Shown in pieces: positions 46,213 to 59,526 of a DNA stretch of 64,000 nucleotides (positions are counted from its first letter, which is position 1; each line of letters opens with the position of its first letter). A program made the translations under genes and the position numbers. Origin of the DNA: Mercurialis annua (lineage: Eukaryota > Streptophyta > Magnoliopsida > Malpighiales > Euphorbiaceae); the NCBI RefSeq assembly GCF_937616625.2, contig NC_065571.1, positions 18,847,701 through 18,911,700 on the forward strand, given 5' to 3'. The notes under the pieces are model-generated. The model was given only the letters and a program-made list of their open reading frames with translations. It had not been told where the DNA came from and did no database searches.

Positions 46213-49200
46213 GCTTCCAATGCTGTGGTGCAAGGTACCTTTCCTATCGCTTCTCAAGACGCATTAATTTTGTTTGATCCGGGCGCTACTCATTCATTTG
46301 TTTCGCCTAGCTTCACTAGTAAGTTAGGAGTACAACCAGCGTATCTTAGGAATCCTTTGTCCGTAGCTACCCCAGTCGGCGAGAGTGTGGAAGTTAGTAT
46401 CGTTTATCCGTCCTGTCCTGTGAAAGTTCAAGGACGAGATTTGTTAGTTGACTTTATTTTACAACGAGGTATTGGCTTTTGATGTCATATTAGGAATAGA
46501 TTGGCTAGCACAGCACTATACTAATGTGGATTGCCGGAAAAAGACGGTGACGTTCAACACGCCTGGAATTGAAGCAGTTTCAATTCAGAGTGATAAGATG
46601 GAATCTTCCACGAGTATTATTTCGGCTATTAAAGCTTGTTGTATGTTATTGAAGGGATGTGAAGGATTCTTAGCTATAGTGCGAGATGTGGAGAAGAAGA
46701 GCGTAAATTTGAGTGATGTACCAGTTGTGTCAGAGTATCCGGACATTTTTCCAGAAGAACTATCTGGATTACCCCCAGATCGCGAGATCGGATTTTGTAT
46801 CGAATTGGCCCCGGGTACGAAGCCCATATCGATACCAGCTTATCGTATGGCACCTGCAGAGCTCAAGGAGCTAGAGGATCAATTAGAAGAGTTATTTGAT
46901 CGTGGTTTCATCAGACCAAGTGTATCCCCATGGGGTGCACCAGTGTTATTCGTGAAAAAAGAAGGATGGATCGCTTCGACTTTGCAACGATTATCGACAG
47001 CTAAACAAGGTGACGATTAAGAACAAGTATCCGTTACCTAGAATCGACGATTTGTTCGATCAGTTACAAGGAGCGAAGTACTTTTCCAAGATCGACCTGA
47101 GATCAGGCTATCATCAGCTGAAGATTCACGATGATGATGTTCAGATGACTGCCTTTCGAACTCGATACAGACATTACAAATTTCTCGTTATGTCATTTGG
47201 ATTGACTAACGCACCAGCAACTTTCATGGACTTGATGAATAGAATATTCAAGCCATACTTGGATCAATTCGTGATCGTATTCATCGACGACATTTTGATC
47301 TATTCACGTACAGAAGAAGAGCATGCACAATATCATCGGATAGTACTACAGACGCTAAGAGAACATCAGTTGTATGCCAAATTCTCTATGTGTGAATTTT
47401 GGCTAACAGAAGTAGCATTCTTGGGTCACGTGGTATCACAAAGCGACATTAAGGTTGACCCAAAGAAGATCGAAGCTGTGATAGAATGGAAACGACTTGA
47501 CTCGGTTACGGAAGTTCAAAGTTTCCTCGGCTTATCGGGATACTATAGACGATTTGTACAGGACGTTTCGAAGATCGCTGTACCTTTGACGAAGCTAACT
47601 CAGAAGAACGCGAAATTCAACTGGACAGACCAGTGCGAACTTAGTTTTTTGAAACTGAAAGAGTGTCTGACGACGGTACCAGTTCTAGCGCTACCAGAAG
47701 GAACTGAAAATGCATCAAGAGTTGGATTAGGATGCGTCCAAATGCAACATGGTCGAGTAATCGCATACGCCTCACGACAACTTAAGAAGCACGAGATGAA
47801 TTATCCGACGCACGATCTAGAACTAGCAGCGTTGATTTTCGCGTTAAATATTTGGAGGCATTATTTATACGGCGCCACGTGTGAGATCTTTACAGATCAT
47901 AAGAGCTTAAAGTACATTTTCGATAAACGGGAATTGAACCTCAGATAGAGTAGATGGATGGAGTTATTGAAAGACTATGACTGCACGATACAATACCATC
48001 CGGGAAAAGCCAACGTTGTGGCGGATGCGTTAAGCAGAAAGTCGGCAGGAAGTCTCGCGCATGTTACAACGACATGGCGGAGACCATTAATTAACGAGAT
48101 TCATACGATGTTCAGCCAAGTGATGGAGTTTGAGATTTCATCTCTCAAAAACCTTATGGCTCAGCTAACGATACGGTCAACGTTGATAGATCAAATCAAA
48201 GAATTGCAAGCGGATGACCCTCAATTAAAGCATCTAATCGAGGAAGTTCAACAAGGAAAGAGTCAAGATTTTAGTATCGTCAACGGGATATTAAAATACG
48301 GAAATCGAATGTGCGTACCAGATATGGAAGACTTGAGACAGAAGATCTTGGAAGAGACGCATGGAACGATGTATAGCGTTCATCCAGGTTCCACGAAGAT
48401 GTACCATGACATCAAGGGAACGTACTGGTGGAGCGCAATGAAGAAAGACATCGCAAAATTCGTAGCAAAGTGTCTGACTTGTCAGCAAGTCAAGTTGGAG
48501 CATCAGCGACCTTATGAATTTCTTCAGCCGTTACCCATCCCATAATGGAAATGGGAGCAAATCACGATGGATTTTGTAGTCGGATTGCCTAAGACGCAGA
48601 AAGGTTTTGACTCCATTTGGGTGATCGTAGATCGATTGACGAAATCAGTGCACTTTGTACATATCAAGACGACTTATTCTGCAGCAAAGTTGGCGGAAAT
48701 TTACATCGATAAGATCGTGAGTCTACACGGAGTCCCCGTGTCCATCGTTTCAGACAGAGGTTCCGTATTTACCTCTCACTTCTGGAAGAGTTTGCAAGAT
48801 GCGTTAGGAACGCGATTGAACTTCAGTACTGCTTTTCATCCTCAGAAGGACGACCAGTCTGAACGAACGATTCAAACGTTAGAAGATATGCTTCAGTTAT
48901 GCGTACTAGACTTCGGAAGTAGTTGGGATACGTATCTACCTTTGGTAAAATTCGCCTACAACAACAGCTACCACTCGAGCATTGAGATGGCTCCATACGA
49001 AGCGTTATACGTGCGTAAATGTCGATCCCTTATCTGTTGGGATGAAGTCGGCGAACGGAAGCTCACTAGAGTAGAGATCATCTAGATTACGTCAGAGAAA
49101 GTACCGTTGATAAAGCAACGGTTAACTACTTTTTCCAGTCGACAGAAGAGTTACGCGGATCCTAAAAGAAAGGATATCGAGTTTCAGATCGGAGATTACG

Positions 49201-49688
49201 TTTTTCTCAAAGTATCACCAATGAAAGGAGTGATTCATTTTGGAAAGAAGGGAAAGTTGACTCCGAGATACGTCGGACCATACCAGATCGTGGAGCGCAT
49301 AGGCTCAGTCACCTATAAGCTAGACTTACCACCGGAGATGTCACAAGTTCATCCGGTCTTTCATATATCCATGCTTCGGAAATATGTATCAGACCCCTCT
49401 CGAATAATTCAACCGCAAGTGATGGATGTGAGTGAGGAACTAACATATGAAGAACGGCCAGTGCAGATTGTCAACACGCAGATACGACAATTGCGAACAA
49501 AGAGAATTCCGATGGTGAAAGTTCTTTGGAAAAGTCAGTCCGTAGAAGAGTGCACGTGGGAGACAAAAGAAGATATGAGGCAGAAGTACCCATATCTATT
49601 TACTCAAGGTACGTGGCTAAGTTTTAAATTAGAGGACGAATTTATTTTAAGGGGGGTGAATGTAATGCCCCAAAATATTTTAAGATAA
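46213..49688 (+). pseudogene. Element E pol (protease, RT, RNase H, integrase, chromodomain-like end)
   Basis: Protease: LFDPGATHSF near 46270 (DPG in place of the usual DTG/DSG) and VILGIDWL near 46487. Reverse transcriptase: YRMAPAELKEL near 46835, [12 protein letters not shown] near 47086, FIDDILIYS at about 47281. RNase [14 protein letters not shown] and the [11 protein letters not shown] block near 47890. Integrase: HPGSTKM...CLTCQ zinc site (48380-48490), catalytic core from MDFVVGLPKT (48567) with SDRGSVFTS and FHPQKDDQSERT. Then GPYQIVERIG and a C-terminal VLWKSQSVEECTWE block like a chromodomain, which guides insertion in this clade. Frame changes near 46470 and 46960; stops TAG 47946, TAA 48543, TAG 49083. 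Not functional. Confidence 0.92.
49649..49660 (+). other. Polypurine tract of element E
   Basis: AAGGGGGGTGAA directly before the 3' LTR, preceded by GAGGACGAATTTATTTT, close to the sequence at the same place in A, B and C. Confidence 0.82.
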
Positions 49689-51832
49689 TTAAGTCGTGCC
49701 ACATGTCGAGATTTCCGATAAATTAAATTAAGGAGAATTTAATTTAATTATATCGGGAATTTAGAATAAATTTTATTAAGCGGTTTACGGGAATGAAGTA
49801 AATAACTTCGAAAATTCATATAAAATAAATTATAAATCCCGTAACGGAATTTATTTCGCCAAAGTTCGCGAAATAATTTATAGTATTTGTGGTAAAAGTT
49901 TCGAGTCAATTGGAGATCGTTTAAAATTTGGACGCGGATAGGTTTTGGACTAAATTGAAACTTTTGAAAAGTTTCAAGGACCAAAGCGTAATCTAGCCAG
50001 GATATATATATAAACACCTTCATCAGATAGATGAAGGAAGGATCCAGATACCAAACTTTCATTTTCTTCGTTTCATCGTCGTTTTTGAACGGTTAGTCGC
50101 TCGGTTTCCATTTCTCGTCCGTTTTCGACGTTCTATAACTCGAAACGATCGTATTTCAGTGGCGTACCACGGTAAGCTTGAGATTTTATCGTTTAGACAT
50201 ATATATTTTGAGTTATATCGATTCAAAGTTTTAGGCCACGAAACGATTTTATCGTTTTAACGATTATAAAATCGTATTTGGATGTTTGATGTTAGAATTA
50301 GTGTTTTGGATACGTTTGGATCGTTTTTACGCCTAAAAGCACGTTTTTACGCCTAAACTGTGCGAACGCACAGTCAGACTATGCAAACACACAGTCTGCC
50401 TAGACTGTGCGAACGCACAGTCACACTGTGCGGGCGCACAGTCCCCTGTGCAGGCGCAAAGGTAAACGCGCACACGCACAGTGTTATCGTCGATCGACCC
50501 GTTTTAAGAAAAATTTGTCGTACGCGCATACCGAGATTTGAAATCGATTAGTATTCGATTAATTATCGATTAATTTGAGACGTTAACCTAGTGAGGTTAA
50601 ATGAGAATCGATTGAGAATGATATTCGATCCGTAAACGAGTTAGTTACCGTTTACCGGAGTATACGCGTGAGAAGCACGACAATTAATAAGAGTAATGTG
50701 TCGTGTCTCGAGTCTAGAGTCAATCTTAGAATAAGATTCTGATATGAGTCAAATTTTTTGAAATTTGTTTTAGATCAGGCGAGGCAAGAAGCAACTGGAC
50801 CAGGAGCTCGGGAAGCTTGACGTTTTTAAGCCCCGAAGCATTTTTGGATAAACGTTTTCTGTGAGTTTATACGATTTACTTTTAAAAGTATTTGCATAAG
50901 CAAATATTTTATATTGCTTTATACTTGATTTGAATGTTTGCAATGCAAATTATTTAATTGAACCGCACATATATTTGATTTCAAACCGGTATCGATCCAA
51001 TGGAACGTGCTACCTATTGAGCGATAATAGGACTGTGTGATCACCAGTGTCTATTGGATACAACTGTAATTTCGATTTTGGATATAAACATGTTTATGAG
51101 TATGAATTTCGATGTTGGATAATGAATTTGATACGAGTGAGAACTCGGTTACAGTGTAACCTGAGCCCCGTATCTAGTGAGTTGGACTCACACAGAGGAA
51201 TTAAGAATCTGGTCGCGATCGACGTGGTAGAGTGTGAACACTCCCGGGTTGGACCGTTTGGACAAATTTGGGCTGAGCATATACGACTAATACGTTCGAG
51301 GATTAGGGTTTCAATCGGATCCAGTACTTGGCTGCATATGATTTGAACGGCTGCATTGCTTTATGTTTTATTTAAATACTTATTAGTAAATGTATAAACT
51401 CACTCAGTATATTCCCATATACTGACCCCTCACAGATTTCCTTTCAGGTGAAAGACGCTTTTGAAGCAACAGACTTCTATCCTACTTCCAGAAGTCTGTA
51501 TTTTTGAAAGTATGAAAAGAAATAGTACTTTACTCTTAGAGCTGCAGTAGATAGATGTTTTGTATCAACTAGTTTTCTGTATATATATATAACTTTAACG
51601 TTTTAAAGTTATGGATGTTTTATGCCTGCTGCATCAGTTAATGTTTGTGATTTTGATTGCCAGAGGATAAGCATGCCTGGCATATGCTTAGCATGACACC
51701 TGTTTATATCTGTCATGCATGACGTTTGATATTTGTGAAAAATTATTTTACGTTTTGAGGCTTGCTACGGGTTTCGAAGCAACCACTCCCATTCCCTAGC
51801 GCCGGTCTCGGCCCTAAGATTGGGTCGTGACA
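49661..51832 (+). repeat. Element E 3' LTR
   Basis: 2172 bp, starts TGTAATGCCCC and ends GGGTCGTGACA. It carries a longer palindrome array than the 5' LTR (50358-50461) and the hairpin CAGTATAT-TCCC-ATATACTG at 51405-51424. Scattered single-base differences from the 5' LTR show it is older than element A. Confidence 0.9.
50355..50485 (+). repeat. Palindrome array in element E 3' LTR
   Basis: About six units: ACTGTGCGAACGCACAGT (50358-50375), a decayed GACTATGCAAACACACAGTC, GACTGTGCGAACGCACAGTC (about 50403), ACTGTGCGGGCGCACAGT (about 50424), CCTGTGCAGGCGCAAAGG and a remnant. The 5' LTR has three intact units. Confidence 0.86.
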
Positions 51833-52333
51833 CGAACCCTTAGCCAAGTTACAACCCATTCAAAGTCCATATAATAGTTGTCATTTACCGAGCTAAATAG
51901 TGGAGTCCTGAACTAAGAGCAAGCTTATGGCAAATTTACATGTTTAGTGAGCTTCATTTTCACACCCGAAACACTTGAGTGTTAGAGTGATATCTTGTGA
52001 GAAATTGTGCTTATGCTTGATGCTTATGAATGCTATGCCATGACTAATTGATCGCATGTCCCGCAAATGATTGTAAACTTGTGATTGTCTTGAGTTAGCA
52101 TAATACCAATTCAAGAGGATTCTCAATATCATCAGAATGAGTCATTATAATTGCATTCCTCATTTGTTTGCATCTCTTTTAGTTGTTGACATTAGACGAT
52201 TGCATTCGTGATTTTCATCGGTCTGGAGTAATGTTGTTGATAATTGTTCAAAATTGCTTCTGTAGTTAGATTTGTGTTTATAAATAATCATACTCTTTCT
52301 TGAGGACAAGCAAGGTTTTAGTGTGAGGAGGTT
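51833..52333 (+). other. Athila 3' internal region, right part
   Basis: Continues the Athila sequence after element E and matches 35290-35814. Ends GTGTGAGGAGGTT before the 3' LTR. Non-coding. Confidence 0.8.
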
Positions 52334-54122
52334 TGATAAGTGTATATTTTACGTCATTTAGAGGCCATTATTTACTAGTTTTTAGTACTTTATGATGTAA
52401 AATATACGCTTATTTAGTTAATTTCACTTATTTGTTAAATTATATGAAAAATGTAAATATTTGATATTTTTGGAGTTTTTTAGGAATAAAACAGAGTTAA
52501 AATGCAAAAATAGTCAGAGCCAGAAGGATTCGAGTCAAGTTCAAGAAAGCCAACCAAGTTTCGGGTCAAACCGAGTCAAAACCGAACCGAACCAGAAATG
52601 AGCCACAAACAGCAGCTCAGCCGGCCCATGACTTTGAGCCGGCCAAGGGCCGGCTGACTTCTGGTCTCGGAGCATAACTTTGATTATTGGAAAATCGCTT
52701 GGGGATTCTTGGCAAGCACACTCATACACCTTCCAAAAGCAACATATATTGGGTTCACACTCAAAGGGATCTTCCTTGACTTGCACTCAAATAAAGAAGT
52801 GTTGACAAAATGACCATTAAGAAAGAAGAAATCATTGTTGACTTAGATCAATCCGCTTTTGGAAATGAGATAAGTCAACTTTGATACACTTAAGCTTCTT
52901 TTGGAAATCAGATAAGTCAACCTTGATCCTCCCAAGCTCATTGTGGAAGAACTTGATTAGCACTCAAAGTATATATCAAGATGAGATTGAATCAAGTTAT
53001 CTTTGGAAATGAGATAAGTGAACCATGATTCACTCAAGATGGTCATGGAAGAACTTGCTCCCCACTCCGCTCTATATGGAAAGAAGAGATCCAAAGCTTG
53101 ATCATCACTCAAATTCCATGAAGAGAAGAGAGATTCTTGACTTGAGCTCCACTCCTAACAACTCTATAAATAGCTTGCATTTATGTAGAGAAAAGACATC
53201 TTTTGGATCTTAGACATCTTTGAGATCACACATTTTGTAGTTTACTATTTAGATCATAAACATAGCCATTAGAGGTAGTCTATTTTAGAGTTTAGTTTAT
53301 CATTTCTACTCTATCGTTTTGGATTATTACACAAAACATATTGGAATTCCGGAGTTAAGGTACAACATTATTGAGAGATCAATTACCGTTGTGTTCTTGT
53401 TAATCATGAATTCCATATATGTCATTGTTGAATTTCCTTTAGATATGAGTAGCTAAACCCATTTTCGGGGATTATTAACTGGACTTATGTTTACTTAATC
53501 ATATTGGGATACTGGATTGTTGTTAAAATTATGTGTTGATTAATGCTCATAATGCTTGAATGTTTTTGGCCAATTCATTCACTGCCCTATGTTTTAATTC
53601 TGACTTGAGAGAGCTTAATTGAAATAGATCAGTTAATTAACAACGTATGAATTAATAACACGAGCGTGAGTTAATGAATACGTGTTCTTGAGGTTTGCTT
53701 AATAAATATCATTTAGTCACTTGATTTGGTATTTTATAACACGAGGGTGAGTAATTTTCCTATTAATTGGTTATTTGTATATTTTTACCTATAGCGGCTG
53801 GAGAGAGAGTTATAGATGCATTAGACTAGCCTGAACCGTAAATTGACAACATAATCCATATCCCATGAGATTAATGACATAAAGAAAATTAATAATCCCT
53901 GATCTTCCTTATTATTGTTTAAACCTATTTTTATTCTAAATTAAGTCTGCTTAATTCAACTTTATTAATTTAAAATCACTTCAACCAAATTATCTTTTTG
54001 GATATCCAAATTGAATATCTTAATTGGGTGTATTTAGTTGCTTTCCTTGTGGGTACGATATCTGGACTTCACAGTCTATATTACGAGTTGACACTGTGCA
54101 CTTGCAGCAATTTTCATCGACA
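52334..54122 (+). repeat. Athila-type LTR (3')
   Basis: 1789 bp, starts TGATAAGTGTATATTTTACG and ends TTTTCATCGACA at 54122, followed at once by the LTR of element C. The GC-rich hairpin TCAGCCGGCCC...GGGCCGGCTGA of the 5' LTR is kept at 52617-52657. Confidence 0.87.
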
Positions 54123-54329
54123 ATGCTTAGTCGAGATACTTGTTATATCTCTTATTCATCGATTTTTAAACATAGGTTCCTTATATCTCGAAACCCTAAT
54201 CGAACACGTTATGTTCGATATCCAAATTTCTCGTTTTCGGGGTCCGTATTTCCCTTTTTAATGTATGCCACTCTAAAAGTCAGAAAATTAGGTCATCACG
54301 GGGCAAGAATGCCCAATCAGGTACGATTG

Positions 54330-54472
54330 CTGGCTGTGCGGGCGCAAGAAAGGTCCCGTGCGTTCGCACGCCCCCGTGTGCGTTCGCACGGCCCCGTGTG
54401 CGTTCGCACACCCGTGTGCGTTCGCACACCCGTGTGCGTTCGCACACCCGCGTGCATTCGCACACCGATTAC
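54330..54472 (-). repeat. Palindrome array of the element C LTR
   Basis: Seven to eight units on a GTGTGCGTTCGCACAC theme, three of them identical in a row with CC spacers (54396-54450), with variants CGTGCGTTCGCACG and GCGTGCATTCGCACAC at the edges. Confidence 0.87.
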
Positions 54473-54843
54473 AGCCCCCGGAAAGATCGTTTTCCGGGCG
54501 CTTCACCGTTTTTCGATACCTCTAATTCATTTCAACATGCCTCTACACCATTTAACACAAATCCCAATTCAAACTTCATCAAAATCGACAATAGAAACGC
54601 GATTACGATTCGTTTAATTCGTTAAAACGAAACAACCCTTATTCACTAATTCTTGCAACAAAAATGTCGAGCTTACCTCTATTTGAAGCTCAAAGATGAT
54701 AGAGGATTGAATTCTGAACAAATCGATATATAGAACGCGCGATTTGGACAAGAAACGGTGAAACAGCGGCGGATCGACGATGATCATCATTTTCTTCCTC
54801 TTTCTCTCCTTTCTCTGTAAGTTTCTATCTGTTCTTATCATTT

Positions 54844-54846
<3 letters not shown>

Positions 54847-54885
<39 letters not shown>
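54847..54885. repeat. (TA)n microsatellite in the element C LTR
   Basis: About 19 TA units at the place where the other LTRs have a TATA-like box followed by GGTT. Confidence 0.85.
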
Positions 54886-54888
<3 letters not shown>

Positions 54889-55409
54889 TTAATGTATTCA
54901 TTTCTTTAACTTAAACCAATTCTCTTTCAAATTTTCTATTTTAACTTAACAATTAATTATTTACTTTAATTCAATTACGTACATATTATTTATATCCAAA
55001 TAAATAATACGATTCTAAAATTATTAATTTCCATCAATAATCCTTTAATTGCAATTTTCGAGGCCTAATTGGCTAATTTACACTTTAGTCCTTGAACTTT
55101 TCATAAATTGCAATTTTGCCCAAAACGCATCCGCGTCCAAATTTTAAAAGGTCTCCGATTGACCCGAAACTTTTACCACAGATACTATTAAACATTTCGC
55201 GGACCTTGGCGAAATAATTTCCATTACGGGATTTATATTTTATTTTATATTAATTTTCTAACCTTTTTCTCAAATTCCGCTAATATCGCTTATAATAAAT
55301 TATTCTAAATTCCTGATTTTTTATTACATTAAATCCATCTTAACCTAACTTGTCGGAATTTATGGCATGTGGCACGATCTAGTCACTTTAAAATATTTGG
55401 GGTATTACA

Positions 55410-56741
55410 TTCTTCCCCTCTTATAAAAATTCGTCCTCGAATTTTCATATAACTTTTGACTTATCTTAAACTCTTGACCTTTTGAACTTTGTTCATAATA
55501 GGTATTCTATATTTATCTTACGACACGTGTCAGCGCGTGGAATTATTATTCCAGTTCTGTACCTCTTGTGCAATAACGTCAACTGTCGTTGACTATCTTC
55601 ATATCATTATCTTCCTCTGTTTGGTCGTTGCAACGACTTGATCCTGGTCTCAAATATCTTCTTTTATGACGATATTAGTTGTGCCCACACGCATTTTCAT
55701 TCTCGATTCTTTCCATTTGTCCAATGTACTTTATCTTATAATCTTTCCTTATTGAATGATGTGGACATCTAAATAACTCGTTCTTCACTACTTATATAGT
55801 TTCTTTTGTATGGCTGTTGCCGTCACCTGATTGTTATTTGCCGTTGTGCTAAGAACTTATTCCATTATCTGCTATCCTCGTTTGTCTCGTTACTTCACTT
55901 CTCGTATGAAGATTCTTTAATTATCGCTGCTTATCATGGTATCCAGGAGGTGATTCCTCATGACGTATCCTTATGAGGTCTTTGCTTTTCTTTTAGGGGC
56001 TTACTCGATCTTCTTCTTGCGTTTTCATACCTTGTATGCTCTTTTGTTCGTGGTATGTTTGTTGACTTCCTTCCCTTTTTCTTAAGTGCAATGCACTATT
56101 CTCCAAACTTTTCATTTCTTCTTACTTTATATCTATCTGTTTTGCCAATCTGGTTTGCAACCAAATAGAGTTGTTATGTTCTTCGCTGAATTCTAATCTT
56201 AATAAGACAGTGTGTGACCAATGCTTTGATAAGCTTCTTATGCTTATATTCTTTTATTCACTTACTTAAGTGAGGCTTTTCAATCCTTTCCGATTATTTA
56301 CACACACCAGAACATTTTTTGGTGGTGTTGTCACTTGTTCTATGCTCGATCATCCCATTCATACTTAACTCATCTTGCAATCTGTTCGATATACTTCGTT
56401 TACTCGTTCACGACGAGGTTCCTTGATCTTTTCAAATTTTTGTCGTCATTTGTTGCCTTTTAACAGTGTCGTCATTGTCACCATCATAGTATATCGCGTA
56501 AACATTTATTGATCTTCTAATTTGTTAACCCATTTCTTATCTATTCCAACGCGTCTCCTTATTCTTGTGAAGATTTTTGTCTATCCTTATCGCAAGTGTA
56601 ACCATTCTTACATTCGCTATAGTATCTTGATCCTCATGATCACATACTATCTTTGGATCCTTGTTGCCATATTTGGCATTTTATACTCTATTTTCCTTAA
56701 TCTTCTTTCAATGTTCATTCATCTTTCTAGTGAATATCTCA
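55410..56741 (-). other. Internal 3' region of element C
   Basis: No ORF. Pyrimidine-rich on the plus strand, hence purine-rich on the element strand, as in A and B. Ends where the element B LTR begins. Confidence 0.7.
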
Positions 56742-59122
56742 TATAATACCCAAAATATTTAATTATTTAATTGGACCACGTGTCTAGTTTGGACTCGCTA
56801 GAGTGGCGTTATCGGAAAGTTTTTCCATAAAATTTAAGTAAATAAATTCCAAGTAGGTCGGTTTTGGGAAATTAACTATGAGAAAATTAAGGTTATATTT
56901 TAATTCTAAAATTTGAATTGGAGCTAAAAGGAAAAATGTCAAGAAAAGCCCAAAATATAGTACATGGACCAAAGTGGTAATTTAACCACTTTGTGTCGAA
57001 AATGGAAATTGTACACTTCGACGGGAAAATATAATAGCAGGTTTCGTATTATTTATTGGATATAAATAATACGAATAAGTTAAAATTTAAGAACTTATCG
57101 ATTTAGTTATGGACTAAATTGTATGAAAGAAAAGTTTAAAGGATAAATGATAATAAACAAACAGAACAAGGATCAAAGTGGCTATAAAGAAGTATGAATC
57201 AGAGATACGGAAGGAAGAATCGAGAGAAATTGAGAAAGCTTCGACGATACCGTCGTTTCGCCGCCGTTTCGCCGTTCGACGTCCAAATCGAGTGATTTTC
57301 GCGGCGATTTCTTCAGAATCGAATCCTCTATCGATCTTAAGCTTCTTTTCAAGGTAAGATCTTGAGAACCGGTGTTAAAATTTGAGTTATGACCGTTTTA
57401 GTTTATAATTAGGAATTTAATGAATTTGGATTGTTTTTAGCGTTTTAATGAAAACCGAGTTACGGGTTTTGTCGGAAATGTAGTATTTAGAGTGTTTGGC
57501 GAGTGGTAGCACGACGGGATGCCCGGTAACAACGTTTCTGAAGCTGTGTGCGGACGCACACCCATGGTGTGCGAACGCACACAGCGGGTCTGTAGGGACC
57601 AAATTGGGCTTTTAGCCCTAATTGAGCGGGATTTTAGTATTTTTGAATATTAGGCCCTAAAAATGATTAAGGACCCCGATAATTTAAAAAGAAAAGCTTT
57701 AGCTCGACGATTGCGATAATTAAAGATAACGAGAAACGTTAAGGGTATTATACGTTTTTCGAATACGAGAAATAGAATTGGATATATCGTGAATACGATA
57801 AAGGAATATCGAGTTCACGAATAACACTAAGAATGAAGTATAGCCCTAGAATTTAAAGTATCATATGTATTAGAATATGAGATTCACATCTAATCATTAA
57901 ACGTCAATTATCATGTATCAGACGTTTTAGCGAGCAGAGAGGTCAGTAGACGTGGGATAGCGAGGGCATATCATTTCATAGACCACGTCATTGATTGGAT
58001 TGCGGTCACTGTGAGTTGCACTTTACTTTCGTGTATTATATATTAAAGTTATTTTATATATATATGTATTGTTTACACGCATCGCATTATATATAATTGA
58101 TTGAAATGTTATATGTTTTATTAAGTTTTTATATACGAGAACTAGTACGTGATCTGAGGAAACTAGCTACCTATTGGGTGTCAATAGGCTGTGTGATCAC
58201 CAGTATCGAGTCAGTCTAGTGTGTTTGCATATGATACAAGAATGATATGAAATGCCACGATATGAATACGATTATGAATATGAATTTCGAAGTTGGATAA
58301 TGAATTTGATACGAGTGAGCACTCGGCTACGGTGTAGCCTGGAGTCCCCATATCTAGTGAGTTGGACTCACACTTTGGGATTAAGAGATGAGTCGCGATC
58401 GACGAGGTAGAGTGTGAGCACTCCCGGATCGGACTATCTGGATCAGTATGATTTGATTATTTGAAAGTTGTGTCGCATGCTAGGATATTAGTTTCGAACG
58501 GATCAATTACCTGTTTATATGTTTTATATTATTGTTTCCTTGAAATGCGATGCTATGTTTTTATAATAATACCGTTAGTAAATGCAAACTCACTCAGTAT
58601 TTTCCTGAATACTGACCCCTCACCTTTGATGTCTTTCAGGTGCTTAGTGTGTGGACTTAGCTAGAAGCCAGTTTTGAAGTCTAGAAGTCAGCTGTGTATG
58701 TATAGTTTCTGACTTCTGTGATTGCTGCAGTAGTGGTCCCGCGTTGACAGAGTCTAGCTTTGACAGCAGTACATTTTGTGTGTACATATTACTTGCTGTC
58801 TTATTTATACGTTTTGATAGGCTATGTGTTTTATGTTTTATTCACGGCCCCAGATGCCGGTGATATGTTGTGTTTCACTAACTGATGTATATAGTACCGC
58901 GAGGTCAGTTCGTACGGGGTACGGTAAGTAGAGCCCGCGAGGTTAACAGAACAGTTAGTGTAAATGCTTATGTATATTTGCGATGTATTTGCTTCCGTTG
59001 TTTAATATTATCTGTTTATTAATTGCGAAAAATTATTAGTGGTTTAAGGCTTGCTACGGGTTCCGGAGCTACCACTCCCGTTCCCTAGCGCCGGTTGCGG
59101 CTCAATATTTTGGGTCGTGACA
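56742..59122 (+). repeat. Element B 5' LTR
   Basis: Ends GGGTCGTGACA. Two palindromes, GTGTGCGGACGCACAC (57546-57561) and GTGTGCGAACGCACAC (57567-57582). Hairpin CAGTATTT-TCCT-GAATACTG with one G-T pair at 58595-58614. Also carries GGCTAC/GTAGCC and GTGAGT/ACTCAC stems near 58328 and 58358. Confidence 0.9.
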
Positions 59123-59126
59123 ATGT

Positions 59127-59138
59127 TGGTATTAGAGC
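59127..59138 (+). other. Primer binding site of element B
   Basis: TGGTATTAGAGC, one C-to-T change from the initiator-Met tRNA site in A and E. Confidence 0.83.
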
Positions 59139-59526
59139 AGTTGGTCCAGTTACCACTGCAAGTTTTTTTCAGTGCTTGTTTGAGAGCAGTTGGTCTAGTT
59201 ACCACTGCCAGTTTTGTCTAAGTGTCAGATTGATTTGAATACTCAGTCAGTAAGTAAACCTAGGAACTACTGCAGCAAGAGTCGGACCTTAGTTGTCTGC
59301 ATTTGTTTGATATGTGCAATAGTGATATGTGGTACAGCGCGCGTGAATTAGGGCTATCAAGCTAGTAAACAAATAGTATTCGTATACACGAACGACTGAG
59401 ATAACTAAGCGTTTACTACTTGCGCTGGGATTGTTATATAATTATCTGCTTGCGAACTACGTGCGGCTGGATTAAATGCTAAATGTGTACAGCATTTTAT
59501 AAGTGGATATTGGAATTGCGTGTGAA

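Larger units (their letters stand above)
42535..51832 (+). mobile_element. Element E: Ty3/gypsy retrotransposon of Tekay/Del type, gag-pol broken
   Basis: The 5' LTR is 42535-44582 (first 88 bp missing) and the 3' LTR 49661-51832. TGGTATCAGAGC primer site at 44587-44598, polypurine tract AAGGGGGGTGAA at 49649-49660. Between them lie gag, protease, reverse transcriptase, RNase H, integrase and a chromodomain-like end in the Ty3/gypsy order. Six in-frame stops and two frameshifts inactivate it. It lies inside the Athila element, and the left junction carries a deletion, so no target duplication is visible. Confidence 0.92.
33190..56741 (-). mobile_element. Element C: minus-strand relative of element A, split by other insertions
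   Basis: Pieces: LTR 33190-33890, LTR 54123-55409, then internal sequence 55410-56741. On the minus strand the LTR starts TGTAATACCCC (55409) and ends GGGTCGTGACA (33190). About 370 bp expected between the two LTR pieces are missing at the Athila junction. The polypurine tract (complement TTCTTCCCCTCTTAT, 55410-55424) and the GAGGACGAATTTTTAT motif (as complement, about 55424-55440) identify this as the 3' LTR end. The internal part matches the ORF-free 3' region of A. The remainder lies beyond element B, outside the window. Confidence 0.85.

Noticed and set aside
54330..54472. CRISPR-like look of the regularly spaced palindromes
   Set aside because: Repeats are only 14-20 bp with 2-6 bp spacers, lie inside plant LTRs and have no cas genes. 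They are LTR-internal palindromes.
54280..54625. ORFs reading RSHTRVRSHTRV or ERTRVCERTR in several frames
   Set aside because: Open in multiple frames only because the palindromes repeat; no start context, and the parent sequence is an LTR.
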